Source: Chara braunii
Taxonomy: Eukaryota > Streptophyta > Charophyceae > Charales > Characeae
DNA length: 34,491 bases
Reading direction: 5' to 3'
Assembly (NCBI GenBank): GCA_003427395.1
Contig: BFEA01000005.1
Coordinates: forward strand, 7,606,527 to 7,641,017
Part shown: in pieces, positions 20,497 to 28,441 of the stretch
How positions within the stretch are numbered: the stretch's first letter is position 1
Layout of the letters: each line of letters begins with the position of its first letter
Notes under the pieces: generated by a model
Told to the model about the DNA's origin: nothing
What the model saw: only the letters and a program-made list of their open reading frames with translations
The model's database searches: none
Translations under genes and position numbers: made by a program

Positions 20497-21107
20497 AGGG
20501 GGTCGAAGGCTTTGAGGTACATACCCTAACAGGCCCAACCTGAGAGACTCTCTTGCTGAATCTACCCCCTCCCTCTTTTTGGAAACCCCGATAAGGAAAA
20601 CTCTGATTCAAAGAGAGAAGAGAGCAAGCTGATGGCGAGGAAAGCAGGAGTGAACGAAGGTAGAAGAGTTTGTGATTGGAGGCGGAGCACATGAGGGGGG
20701 AGTAGACAGGCTAGCGATTAATGATTGGTAGGCGGATAAAGTCCAAGGACCTGGATCATTCCACGCTTGAGGTGGGCCAAGTAGGGGCGTGGTACCGGAC
20801 ATGATAAATTTGGACTAAGTGTCGGCTCGGTGCGAGACGTAAGGTACTAGTGTGTGACTTCGGTCCGACTTTGTGAGGGGGGTTGCCACCCCTCTTCGGG
20901 GATAACTTGTGATTGCGGCTAGTCTCTATGCCTGGAAGTGGGAGGACCTCTCAGCGGGGAAGGACAGGAGGGTAGCCGAGTGAGACGGCGTTCCGTCACT
21001 GGTCCATTTGATCCTCCTCGGCTCACAAGCACCTTCTCCTTGCAGGTTAGGGGTGGTCTCTCGAGTACCCAAGGCTAGAGAGAAGGGGCTTTGATTAGGG
21101 TGTGCGA
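20497..21107 (+). other. Decayed coding-like spacer
   Basis: Short coding-like pieces appear in all three plus frames (e.g. RDSLAESTPSLFLETPIRKT; LYAWKWEDLSAGKDRRVAE) separated by stops, suggesting one more decayed ORF of the cluster. Nothing can be delimited. A pyrimidine tract ending in TTGCAG near 21046 resembles a 3' splice site. Confidence 0.35.
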
Positions 21108-21473
21108 ATGAGCCTAGAGGTGGTACCGAAAGTTATCAATGTGAGTAATTACGGGGAGATAGATGTGTGGTGTTATACTTTTCGCCTTTGGACTGGGAAC
21201 TTCGACATTGCTATTTACGTGGAGGAAGGGCAGGATCAAGGGGACGATTTCCTCCGCAGTTGGGAAAAGGTTGTCGGTCACTCACGATCGGAAAGGGAAG
21301 AACTAAGAGGCTACGAGTTTAAGTATTTTTATGCATTAGGTTACCGAACCTATGCCAGAGGGAGACACCCGGCGCCAATAATACCTGACGCCTATCTTGA
21401 TGGATCGGACGGTTGGGAAGTGCTGGTGGCCATTATCAAAGGGATAGTGCAAAGGCGAGCAGGCGGAAGGTAG
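21108..21473 (+). CDS. Array ORF a: short paralogue, 121 aa
   Basis: ATG at 21108 (an in-frame TAG lies just upstream) to TAG 21471-21473; open throughout. Features are IDVWCYTFRLWTGNFD near residues 18-33, then FKYFYALGYRTYARGRHP, then PIIPDAYLDGSDGWEVLV. The end region aligns with ETYARDGGYP ... IFPSYVF of ORF c, so it is a shortened member of the same family lacking the CV-containing C-terminal motif. It was tandemly duplicated to give ORF b. No known domain is recognised and the function is unknown. Confidence 0.5.
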   Translation: MSLEVVPKVINVSNYGEIDVWCYTFRLWTGNFDIAIYVEEGQDQGDDFLRSWEKVVGHSRSEREELRGYEFKYFYALGYRTYARGRHPAPIIPDAYLDGSDGWEVLVAIIKGIVQRRAGGR

Positions 21474-21508
21474 GATTAGTTTCCCATGTAATACCTATAA
21501 GCTTCGGA

Positions 21509-21865
21509 GTTCTAGAGGTTGAGCCAGATGACATTAGTGTGGGCAGTTACGGAGGGGTAGACGTGTGGTGTTACAACTTTTTCTTGTGGACCGGGGACTT
21601 TGATGTAGAGGAGGGATTAGATCAAGGGGAAGCTTTCTTACATAGCCGGGAAGAAGTGGTCAATCAGTCCCAGTTGGAGCGGGAACTATTGGGGAGTTAC
21701 GGGATCAAATACTTCCACGCCCTAGGCTACCGAACTTACGCACGAGGCAGGCGCCCGACGCCAATAATACCCGACGCCTATCTTGACGGGTCAGACGATT
21801 GAAAGGTATTAGTAGCAATCATCGAAGAGGTAGTTCAGAGGCAGGTTGGCGAAGGAGAAAGGTAG
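21509..21865 (+). pseudogene. Array ORF b: tandem duplicate of ORF a, broken
   Basis: Homologous to ORF a along its length (VDVWCYNFFLWTGDFD; YRTYARGRRPTPIIPDAYL). The ATG of ORF a is replaced by GGAGTT-type sequence here, and the frame is open upstream into ORF a. A TGA at 21800-21802 replaces the TGG (Trp) codon of ORF a; the frame then continues to TAG 21863-21865, three bases before the ATG of ORF c. Loss of start plus nonsense mark it as a decayed copy. The duplicates are visibly but not extremely diverged. Confidence 0.55.
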
Positions 21866-22584
21866 GGCATGGTTAGAATCATAAAAGAGGCAGAAAACGA
21901 CAGAGTTAAAATCGAAAAAGCCGACCTCCATAAGGAGTGGGAGGGTTTCAATGTCTCCTTGGACCATCGCACCGAAAGATACTTGGCCGGACATGAGAGG
22001 GGTATAGAGCTCGAAAAAGGGGTTTTTCTTTGGGCTCAGTTCGCTGTAGGAATTTGGGAAGGGGATCAATGGACCAGGAATAGGCCAACAAACGCGAGGA
22101 GAGCCTGGCGAGCTGAAGTCCGCGCCGAAGGAGCAATTTACTTGAGCCCGGGGGCCTCGGTAGACTACGTCGTCCGTTGGGTTCTAGGGTGCCTTCAGAC
22201 GGACCATTGGGAGGCCCGTGCTAAGCCTGTTTTGAGGCGTTTTTTTGAGCAAGCGCCCCTTCAGCACCGACTCCCGATCCGTTTTCGGGAGACCTATGCT
22301 CGAGACGGGGGATACCCCCGAGCTACAGGTTGTGTCCAAGCCATCTTCCCGTCTTACGTTTTTAGGAGAGTGTGCAGAGAGGGAGGCGCGTACGAGAAGG
22401 TTGTGAGGTCGATAGAGCGGGAAGTTGGGAGGGGGTTGTCCTTTAGATCCCTTCATTGGTACTTCACGTATTGTGTGGATAACCGAGTACCGTACGGGGA
22501 TAGGGCTGATCAGATAAGAAACAAGATCGCCTTGGACTCGGAGAGGGATCGTGAAAGAGGAAGGGATCACCACTATCGGAGAGT

Positions 22585-22592
22585 GTTTGGGG
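22585..22592. repeat. Left 8-bp target-site duplication (GTTTGGGG)
   Basis: Identical to 24887-24894; the two copies bracket the element at 22593-24886. Confidence 0.8.
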
Positions 22593-22672
22593 CTGCATTG
22601 CGACTTGTACGGCCCCCCGTACGAGTACGAGAGTACGGATCGTACTCGTACGCTAGGGGTCCCGTACGAGGG

Positions 22673-22716
<44 letters not shown>

Positions 22717-23144
22717 CCGGTAGACTCCGTGAAGTCCAAAAACCTGAAAACCGCTCGAAAAAACTTGTGTTATGGGGGCGCTATGGCAAAAAATGCCCCT
22801 GAACAGCCTTCGGGTGTCTGGTGCTGTTTTCCTCACAGTCCAACCTGGTGCAAGGAAAATAAGCAACAGCGAGATGACAATTCCAGATTACACCATCACA
22901 TTGAAAGCCAGATAGTCACACCGTGTCCACAGAGCAGCATTGCACCAATAATACACCAATGGAGGTTTGTTGTACTGAAAACCAATGTCAAGGAGAGCTT
23001 TCTCTCTCCGCCGTTTTTGTTTTTTTTGTTTTAATGAGCTGCGTTGGGTGCGGAGAGCTGCTGTGGCAGACCCTCTACCTGCTGCTGACATGCGAGGCAG
23101 ATAGAGGGCCTGCCTCCTTAGTGTGATGACCCGTCCAAACATGG

Positions 23145-23370
23145 ACTGAAACACACAGCTGATTTCTGAGTTTTGCCCATAGACTGAATGCCTTGCTGAG
23201 TTTCTCTACTAAGTCTGTGTGTGTGCACGTTTGCTGGACTGCATGTCTGCCTGAGTGCTGGTTGGCTTGAGTGTGTGTGTGGCCGTGCCTGTCTGAGTGC
23301 TGATTGGCTTGAGAGTGTGTGTGGCCGTTCCTGTCTGAGTGCTAGATGGCTTGAGTGTGTGTGGCCCGTA
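23145..23370. repeat. Repeats inside the element: ~80-bp dispersed direct repeat and 40-50-bp minisatellite
   Basis: 23150-23225 (GCTGATTTCTGAGTTTTGCC onward) recurs almost unchanged at 24588-24665. Adjacent, 23243-23370 holds three degenerate copies of a TGTCTGAGTGCTGATTGGCT / GAGTGTGTGTGGCC unit. Confidence 0.8.
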
Positions 23371-23577
23371 AGGGCACTTGCTCGTTGATTGGGCCCTTAG
23401 GGCCGGTACTTACCTGTGGGCCTGTGGCCATGACATTGAGGGATTGCAGCGGGAAAAACACTCAAGTAGCGGGTAGGCCGGTACCGCACCTTGAAGGGGT
23501 AGATGTGCAGTTACTGAAGACAAAAGTGGCATTTTTAGAGGCCAGTGGTTGTAGGCTAGGTCTAGGCGGGTACCAGT

Positions 23578-23909
23578 CCAACCAGTCTGAGTCTAGAGCA
23601 TGTACGGGCAAACCCTGCCGTGCAACCAGTCTGAGTCTAGAGCATGTACGGGCAACCTTTTTTTTTTTTTTTTTTTTTTNNNNNNNNNNNNNNNNNNNNN
23701 NNNNNNNNNNNNNNNNNNNNNNNNNNNNNNNNNNNNNNNNNNNNNNNNNNNNNNNNNNNNNNNNNNNNNNNNNNNNNNNNNNNNNNNNNNNNNNNNNNNN
23801 NNNNNNNNNNNNNNNNNNNNNNNNNNNNNNNNNNNNNNNNNNNNNNNNNNNNNNNNNNNNNNNNNNNNNNNNNNNNNNNNNNNNNNNNNNNNNNNNNNNN
23901 NNNNNNNNN
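23578..23909. repeat. 44-bp duplication, T-tract and assembly gap
   Basis: CCAGTCTGAGTCTAGAGCAT followed by GTACGGGCAA occurs twice with a ~44-bp period (about 23580 and 23624), then a T-run (23658-23679) and 230 unknown bases (23680-23909). Reading frames across the gap are meaningless. Confidence 0.9.
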
Positions 23910-23971
23910 ATGGGTTACTGACTTACTAACTCGGCATGTGATTTTGAGGGCTTCACTCCACTACTCACCAA

Positions 23972-24281
23972 ATGTGCAAAACTAGAATGAATCTTCTCCT
24001 AGAAACTGGATCCATACAGGCCATACGTTTTTCTTTTCTGCAAGTGCTGATGAGTGGAGCCAGGCCCTTAGGGCCACTGCACGCAAGTAAGAAAAGGAAA
24101 AACAAAAAAAACGAGACAGCTACTGTATGTGCAAAACTAGAATGAATCTTCTCCTAGAAACTGGAACCGTACAAGCCATCCATTTTTCTTTTCTGCAAGT
24201 GCTGATGAGTGGAGCGAGGCCCTTAGGGCCACTGCACGTAAGAAAAGGTAAAAAAAAAAAAAACGAGGCAACTACTTGAGT
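23972..24281. repeat. 155-bp tandem duplication
   Basis: Two adjacent copies starting ATGTGCAAAACTAGAATGAA at 23972 and 24127, each containing GAGGCCCTTAGGGCC-like palindromic sequence and ending in an A-run and CGAG. A few substitutions separate the copies. Confidence 0.9.
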
Positions 24282-24484
24282 GTTTGTGGTAAGTTTGTAA
24301 CCCATAACTCTTGGAACACTGACTTGAATCCAAATCCGGGATATATTGCTGGCCTACTCGTGGTCTTCCAATAGTGCAATGCACATCCTTCCAAAGGTTA
24401 TGGAAACCCTGGTAATTGCTTGCAGGGCACTTATGGGTACGACGACCTACCCTTTCTGATTTTTTTTTAATATTAATTTCTAAA

Positions 24485-24567
24485 TGCGCCGCATCACGTG
24501 CGCGCGCATGTGTGGGCATGTGCGCTGCGGCGCACGTGGGGAAGCTGCGCGCACGTGATGCGCCGCA
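24485..24567. repeat. GC-rich hairpin, ~23-bp arms
   Basis: Left arm TGCGCCGCATCACGTGCGCG (24485) and right arm complement TGCGGCGCATCACGTGCGCG (ending 24567) differ at one base. The ~36-base interior is also CG/CACGTG-rich. It sits within the transposon, and its role is unknown. Confidence 0.85.
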
Positions 24568-24967
24568 AGTATGACTGAAATGCATAGCTGATTTCTGAGT
24601 TTTGCCCATAGACTGAATGCCTTGCTGAGTTTCCCACTTGCTACTAAGTCTGTGTGTGTGCACGCTTGCTGGTCCTCCCACAAGCCCCCTGCCCAGGCAA
24701 ACCCCGGCCTAAAGAAAAACCACCCTGGGGCGTCCTGTGATGCTCGGCAAGGCTCCCCACCCTGGAAAAAAAAAAACTTGTACGGGGACCTGTACATACG
24801 TACAAGTCCACGTTCAGGTCCGCGTACGAAAAAAACTCGTACGACCCGTATGGAAACGCCCCGTACAGGTACGCTCGGTAACGCAGGTTTGGGGTACAGC
24901 AAAACGTGTTTTATGATGAATGGTTTACTTCAATAAGGACCTCGGGAGCTTTGTTAGATCGGACTTA

Positions 24968-25597
24968 ATGGGACAAAGGACCTGTGTCCTGATTTCGGAA
25001 AATGGAGAGGTATCTGACTGGAGGAGATTAGAAGGTGGAGAGGTCACGGCTGAGGGTAATTTTGTGTGGATAGAGTCGACGGAGCTGCGAAGGGAGGAAG
25101 CTTCTACGAAGGAGGAAAAATGGTACATTAGGGTTACTTCGGTGATTTTCGTCGAACCAGCCTCGTGGATTAGGGCTGTAGTGCCCCTGGTCTTAGACCA
25201 AGGGGGTGGGCTGGATTTGCTACTAGAAGAGGCTAGGGAAGTAAGGAAGAGGTGGGTTGATAGGACCCTACAAGGAGTTGGGGTTGTCGTCGAGGAAAGG
25301 GAGAGGTTCGCACACGCTGGGGAAACGCCGCGAGCCGTTTACCCTGTGACCATAAAAGCACCGAGTTTTATGTTCTTAATAAAGAACGAGGAAAGGATAC
25401 TCAGGGTCTTGGAGAGAGGCAGGAGGTTAGATCTGCCCTTCGGAGCCTTATGGTTACTCTACACCCATTGTGTTAACCACGGGATTCCTTCTCAGCACAG
25501 GCTTTGGGGAATTTACAGGAGGCTAAGGGCTCTCGAAAAGGCCTTTTCGCTCGGCCCAAAGCGGTATCACGAGTGGGTGTTCAAGCTACCGTGGTAG
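24968..25597 (+). CDS. Array ORF d: intact paralogue, 209 aa
   Basis: The start chosen is ATG 24968, which overlaps the TAA of ORF c (TAATG) once the transposon is ignored, and aligns with the start of ORF e; a GTG-containing extension upstream is really the end of ORF c. Ends at TAG 25595-25597, directly followed by the ATG of ORF e. N-terminal half: EGNFVWIESTELRR (aligns with EGAYLWVRARRLTW of e). Then VTSVIFVEPASW, a charged helix-rich middle, APSFMFLIKNEERILRV, and the signature FGALWLLYTHCVNHGIP (residues ~172-188). Ends RYHEWVFKLPW. No stop or shift is visible, so it is the best preserved long member. No signal peptide or membrane segment is evident. Function unknown. Confidence 0.6.
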   Translation: MGQRTCVLISENGEVSDWRRLEGGEVTAEGNFVWIESTELRREEASTKEEKWYIRVTSVIFVEPASWIRAVVPLVLDQGGGLDLLLEEAREVRKRWVDRTLQGVGVVVEERERFAHAGETPRAVYPVTIKAPSFMFLIKNEERILRVLERGRRLDLPFGALWLLYTHCVNHGIPSQHRLWGIYRRLRALEKAFSLGPKRYHEWVFKLPW

Positions 25598-26323
25598 ATG
25601 GTGAAATTTGTTCTTAGTGACGAAGGGACTGTGGAGTCGGTGAAATCCGGCAGAAAGGAAGTCTTGGTTCCAGGGGACCCGCACGTGACCCCTTAGTGGA
25701 TGAGGGTTGAAAAGCGGGAAGTAATCAAAGAAGGCGCTTACTTGTGGGTTAGGGCGCGTAGATTAACGTGGAAGGAAAGAGTGCGGAGGGGTGGTCCGTC
25801 GGATATCGGCAGGTTTCTCGAGATATAAGCGACCATTTTTCTGAGCGACGATTCGTGGACCGAGATCTGGAGAGGCCTGGTCATCAGCCAAGAGGTACAC
25901 ACGAGCCACCGAGAGTCCGCTAGGAAGGTTCCAAACGACTTAGTCATAGGAGACTACGAAGAAGGAACCTTCAAATCGTGGACGCTAGTGTCGTTCACGG
26001 AACCAGAAGAAGTCCCCCCCGCCTCGAAAGCTCTCCATGTCGTTTTGCCCGACTTTTTGGTACGAACGCTCCTGCGAGATTCGGAGGAGGGGGTAGTAGA
26101 GCTGCTTCGGTCTGCCCATCGGTCAGGAATCCGAGCTTTGGGGTTGTTCTGGCTTTACACCCGGTGTGTTGATGTGGGAATACCAAAAAAGAGACAATTA
26201 GTAGGGATTTTGAAGCAGTTGAGGGAGTTCAAAGGGGTAAGGGTGCACGTCACCGACGTCCCCTATGCTCGTATCTTTGGGGAGGATCAAGTGACTAACC
26301 GGAGGGGTTACGAGCCTTCTTAG
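25598..26323 (+). pseudogene. Array ORF e: paralogue with two in-frame stops
   Basis: ATG 25598 immediately follows the stop of ORF d. The frame runs 242 codons to TAG 26321-26323 and is broken by TAG 25694-25696 and TAA 25826-25828; there is no frameshift. It aligns with ORF d over its length: EGAYLWVRARRLTW, TIFLSDDSWTEIW, VVLPDFLVRTLLRD, then the signature LGLFWLYTRCVDVGIPKK and YARIFGED near the end. Loss by nonsense with frame retained suggests fairly recent decay or an assembly of old mutations. Function unknown. Confidence 0.55.
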
Positions 26324-26329
26324 GGGGAC

Positions 26330-27079
26330 ATGATAAAAAGGGTCCCGGGGGCGCATTGGTCCTCTATACACCCCGTAGAGGAAGGAGGCGAAGTTTGCCG
26401 AATCACCCTCCCGAAGCCGGGCTTGGTCGTTATCCCTCGTCGTCAGTGGCTTAAAAGGGAAAAAGTTTGAACCTACTGTGGCAAAACGTTTGTCCACCTG
26501 ACCGTGAGCGACGAAGGTGAACTCCTGGTCGGGAGAGCGAAGGTTTTCCTCTCAAAGAAGGGCCTCGTCGAAGCAGTTTTGAGTCTGAAGTTGGGAGAGG
26601 ACCCTCTTTGGCACGAGCAGGCCGTAAGAACCAGGCTGGAGGAACTAGTTAGCGAGGTGGAGCTACCAACGGGGTGCCAAATCGCGTACCAGGTGACCTA
26701 TGCTGGACTTGGAGAAGTCCCGTTTTTCGCCACCAACCGCGCAATAGAAGTACCCAGGTTCATCTTTAAGAGAATCTATCCGGCCGAGATTGTTAAAAAG
26801 ACGGTGGAAAGAAGGATAGAAATCCTGAGTCAGTTCCACTTTACCGATTCAGACCTACATGCGCTCCTGACGTGGTGTCTTCTAAACCCAAGTCATGTCG
26901 ACTGGTCCAGACTGAACAATTTGGGATACTCGTTTGAAGGTTGGAGCCAGCACGTGAAGAACTCAACGATCTCTTGGAGATACCTTGGGAGGATCTGTGA
27001 GACTGGATTGGAGGGCCTCGAGTCTCGACCCTTCGGAGATCATACATATTGCTATAGCTTGCAGACGAAGGAGCATTAG
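26330..27079 (+). pseudogene. Array ORF f: divergent paralogue with one in-frame stop
   Basis: ATG 26330, six bases after ORF e and in the same frame. TGA at 26468-26470 interrupts; the same frame continues to TAG 27077-27079, 250 codons in all. After the TGA: TVSDEGELLVGRAKVFLSKK, DPLWHEQAVRTRLEEL, IEVPRFIFKRIYP, VERRIEILSQFHFT and SDLHALLTWCLLNPSHVDW, which occupies the signature position although CV is replaced by CL. A downstream GTG at 26504 has been proposed as a start by position only; homology to ORFs d and e favours 26330. Function unknown. Confidence 0.5.
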
Positions 27080-27081
27080 GC

Positions 27082-27645
27082 ATGAGTGAGCCTAGCGACC
27101 ATGAACTGGCAGACCTGGATAGAGTGAGAGCAGAACTTTGTAGGATCCTAACCCTTTGCTAGGAGGAACAGAGAAGAGAAAGGCCTAGCTCCTTGGCCAG
27201 GATTAAGGTCAATGAAGCAGCCATCGTTCGGGTCTTCGACGAGCAAAAGGTAGAGTTGCTCTCAGAAGAGAGACAGGTATGAGAGGTAGTTTTTTATCAA
27301 GATCGGTGAGTTCGGAGCTTGAGACTCGAGACGACGGGCCAGGGAGAGGCGGAGTTAGCGGTAGGGCTTCAAGAAGGCCCGGCCTCTAGAGCGAGAAAGG
27401 AATGGCTTGTAGAGATCCGAAGGCTTGCTCTGTGGAAGAGGAGGTCGTGTGTAGCGGACCTCTGGTGGGCCTGTGAGACCAGCCCCTTGGCCTGTTCTTT
27501 CAGGCCTGTGTTTTATTCGGGGCAGTCCAGTCTAGGTCGGTACCTCTGTCGGTACCAGCCAGTCCAGTCCAATCCCGTCAGTCCGCTGGGGTATACCCCA
27601 GCCATTGTCTGTTTTCGAGATCATTCTACACTTGGACGATTTTGA
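27082..27645 (+). pseudogene. Array ORF g: charged helical ORF with three in-frame stops
   Basis: ATG 27082, two bases after ORF f's stop. The frame is interrupted by TAG 27160-27162, TGA 27280-27282 and TGA 27307-27309 but stays coding-like to about 27480 (LADLDRVRAELCRILTLC; EAAIVRVFDEQKVELLSEER; ARKEWLVEIRRLALWKRR). The regular hydrophobic spacing suggests a coiled coil. It is not a member of the c-f family. Beyond ~27490 the frame is probably non-coding up to TAG 27643-27645. Function unknown. Confidence 0.4.
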
Positions 27646-28060
27646 GTATGTGGGCTGGAGTCTTGCATGGGAGCTGCGCTGTGCTATCTCGCTCCTCCCT
27701 CATCCTCTATCTCCGTCATCATTCCTAGCGGAGCACCACACCTGGTGGGTCCGCTACATTGATATCGGAGCGGGAACGTTCCCCGCTCCCACCCACCACC
27801 CCGTACAACTGGGAAAACAACAAAACCCGACAGCGGGTTTTTTCGCTGTGTTTCGGGTGTTTTCCAGCGAAAAGAGGGAAAAAAGTAGGCGCCTGCAGAA
27901 GGCGACACGAGGCGAAAAAAGCAGCCGCCACCACGAGCGTTGTCGCACTTTTTTCCAGTCGGGCCACTTCGGGCGACCGGAAAGCCAACAGGCTGTCACG
28001 CAGGATTTTGTATGTGATTCCAATAAATAAAATAAATTAAATAACGCAAATCCCTTCCTG
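27490..28060. other. Palindrome and clustered AATAAA-type signals after the array
   Basis: A GC-rich near-palindrome, GGAGCGGGAACGTTCCCCGC, lies at 27767-27789. About 230 bp later the strand reads CAATAAATAAAATAAATTAA (about 28020-28039), which includes AATAAA polyadenylation-type hexamers suited to a plus-strand transcript end. Open frames in between (e.g. 27605-28030) have no domain signal. Confidence 0.35.
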
Positions 28061-28441
28061 TTGTATACGTCCGGCTTCGAGCGAGACCCTTCAATTGCGG
28101 TCTTCGCCGGTCCCCGGTCTTAGGAATCTTTTATTTTGATTCGGAACAGCAGAGAATTATGCAAATAATAACCATAAAATCATGGGGTGCTATGCATGCA
28201 TCAATTATGTCAATCTGATTTTGAGAACTGTGACAGAATCATCCACGATAGCAATCATCAGGCAAGAACAAAGCAAGAAGCAAGACCGACTGACTCGAGT
28301 AAAGGTAAGTTCAAATGAATGAGGGAGGAATGAGAACTCATAATAATCTCAGAAAGTACACATAAACTAGCATGGTCAACACCTCTCAAGAGTCCTCACT
28401 CATCCCTCTAGTCAGTCTCTCTCAATCTCTCTTTTCATTGT
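28061..28441. other. No gene seen
   Basis: AT-rich, non-coding-looking sequence downstream (minus strand) of the decayed gene at 28442-29720. Confidence 0.5.

Larger units (their letters stand above)
22593..24886. mobile_element. Non-autonomous DNA transposon, 8-bp TSD (hAT-like size class)
   Basis: Bounded by identical GTTTGGGG octamers (22585-22592, 24887-24894). The termini are inverted: CTGCATTGCGACTTGTACGG on the left, complement of the right end CTGCGTTACCGAGCGTACCT. Both sub-terminal regions are packed with GTACG motifs in both orientations next to T/A homopolymers (T-run 22676-22716; A-run 24765-24776). The interior has repeats, a hairpin and an assembly gap, and no transposase frame. 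An 8-bp TSD fits hAT elements, though CTGC ends are not the usual CA-type. That the insertion exactly restores ORF c supports the boundaries. Confidence 0.75.
21869..24968 (+). pseudogene. Array ORF c: paralogue interrupted by an 8-bp-TSD element
   Basis: ATG at 21869, three bases after ORF b. The frame is intact to 22592 (GVFLWAQFAVGIW; AIYLSPGASVDYVV; LPIRFRETYARD; IFPSYVFRRVC; SLHWYFTYCVDNRVPYGD; HHYRRVFG), where a 2294-bp element is inserted. After its second TSD copy the frame resumes at 24895 (VQQNVFYDEWFTS) and ends at TAA 24966-24968, whose last A is the first base of ORF d's ATG. Uninterrupted length would be 265 aa. The C-terminal YRRVFG aligns with YARIFG of ORF e, supporting the rejoined reading. 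Apart from the insertion it has no stop or frameshift. Function unknown. Confidence 0.6.

Noticed and set aside
21869-22592. Minus-strand frame (22184-22573) opposite ORF c
   Set aside because: Shadow of ORF c, whose paralogue relationships support the plus strand.
22551-22802. Frames ending in long Phe or Lys runs at the T-tract 22676-22716
   Set aside because: Homopolymer artefact inside the inserted transposon; the true continuation of ORF c lies after the element.
23355-23985. Long frames spanning the run of n
   Set aside because: They cross an assembly gap of unknown sequence.
24223-24902. Minus-strand frames of 140-152 codons
   Set aside because: They lie inside the non-autonomous transposon over repeats and a hairpin, with no domain.
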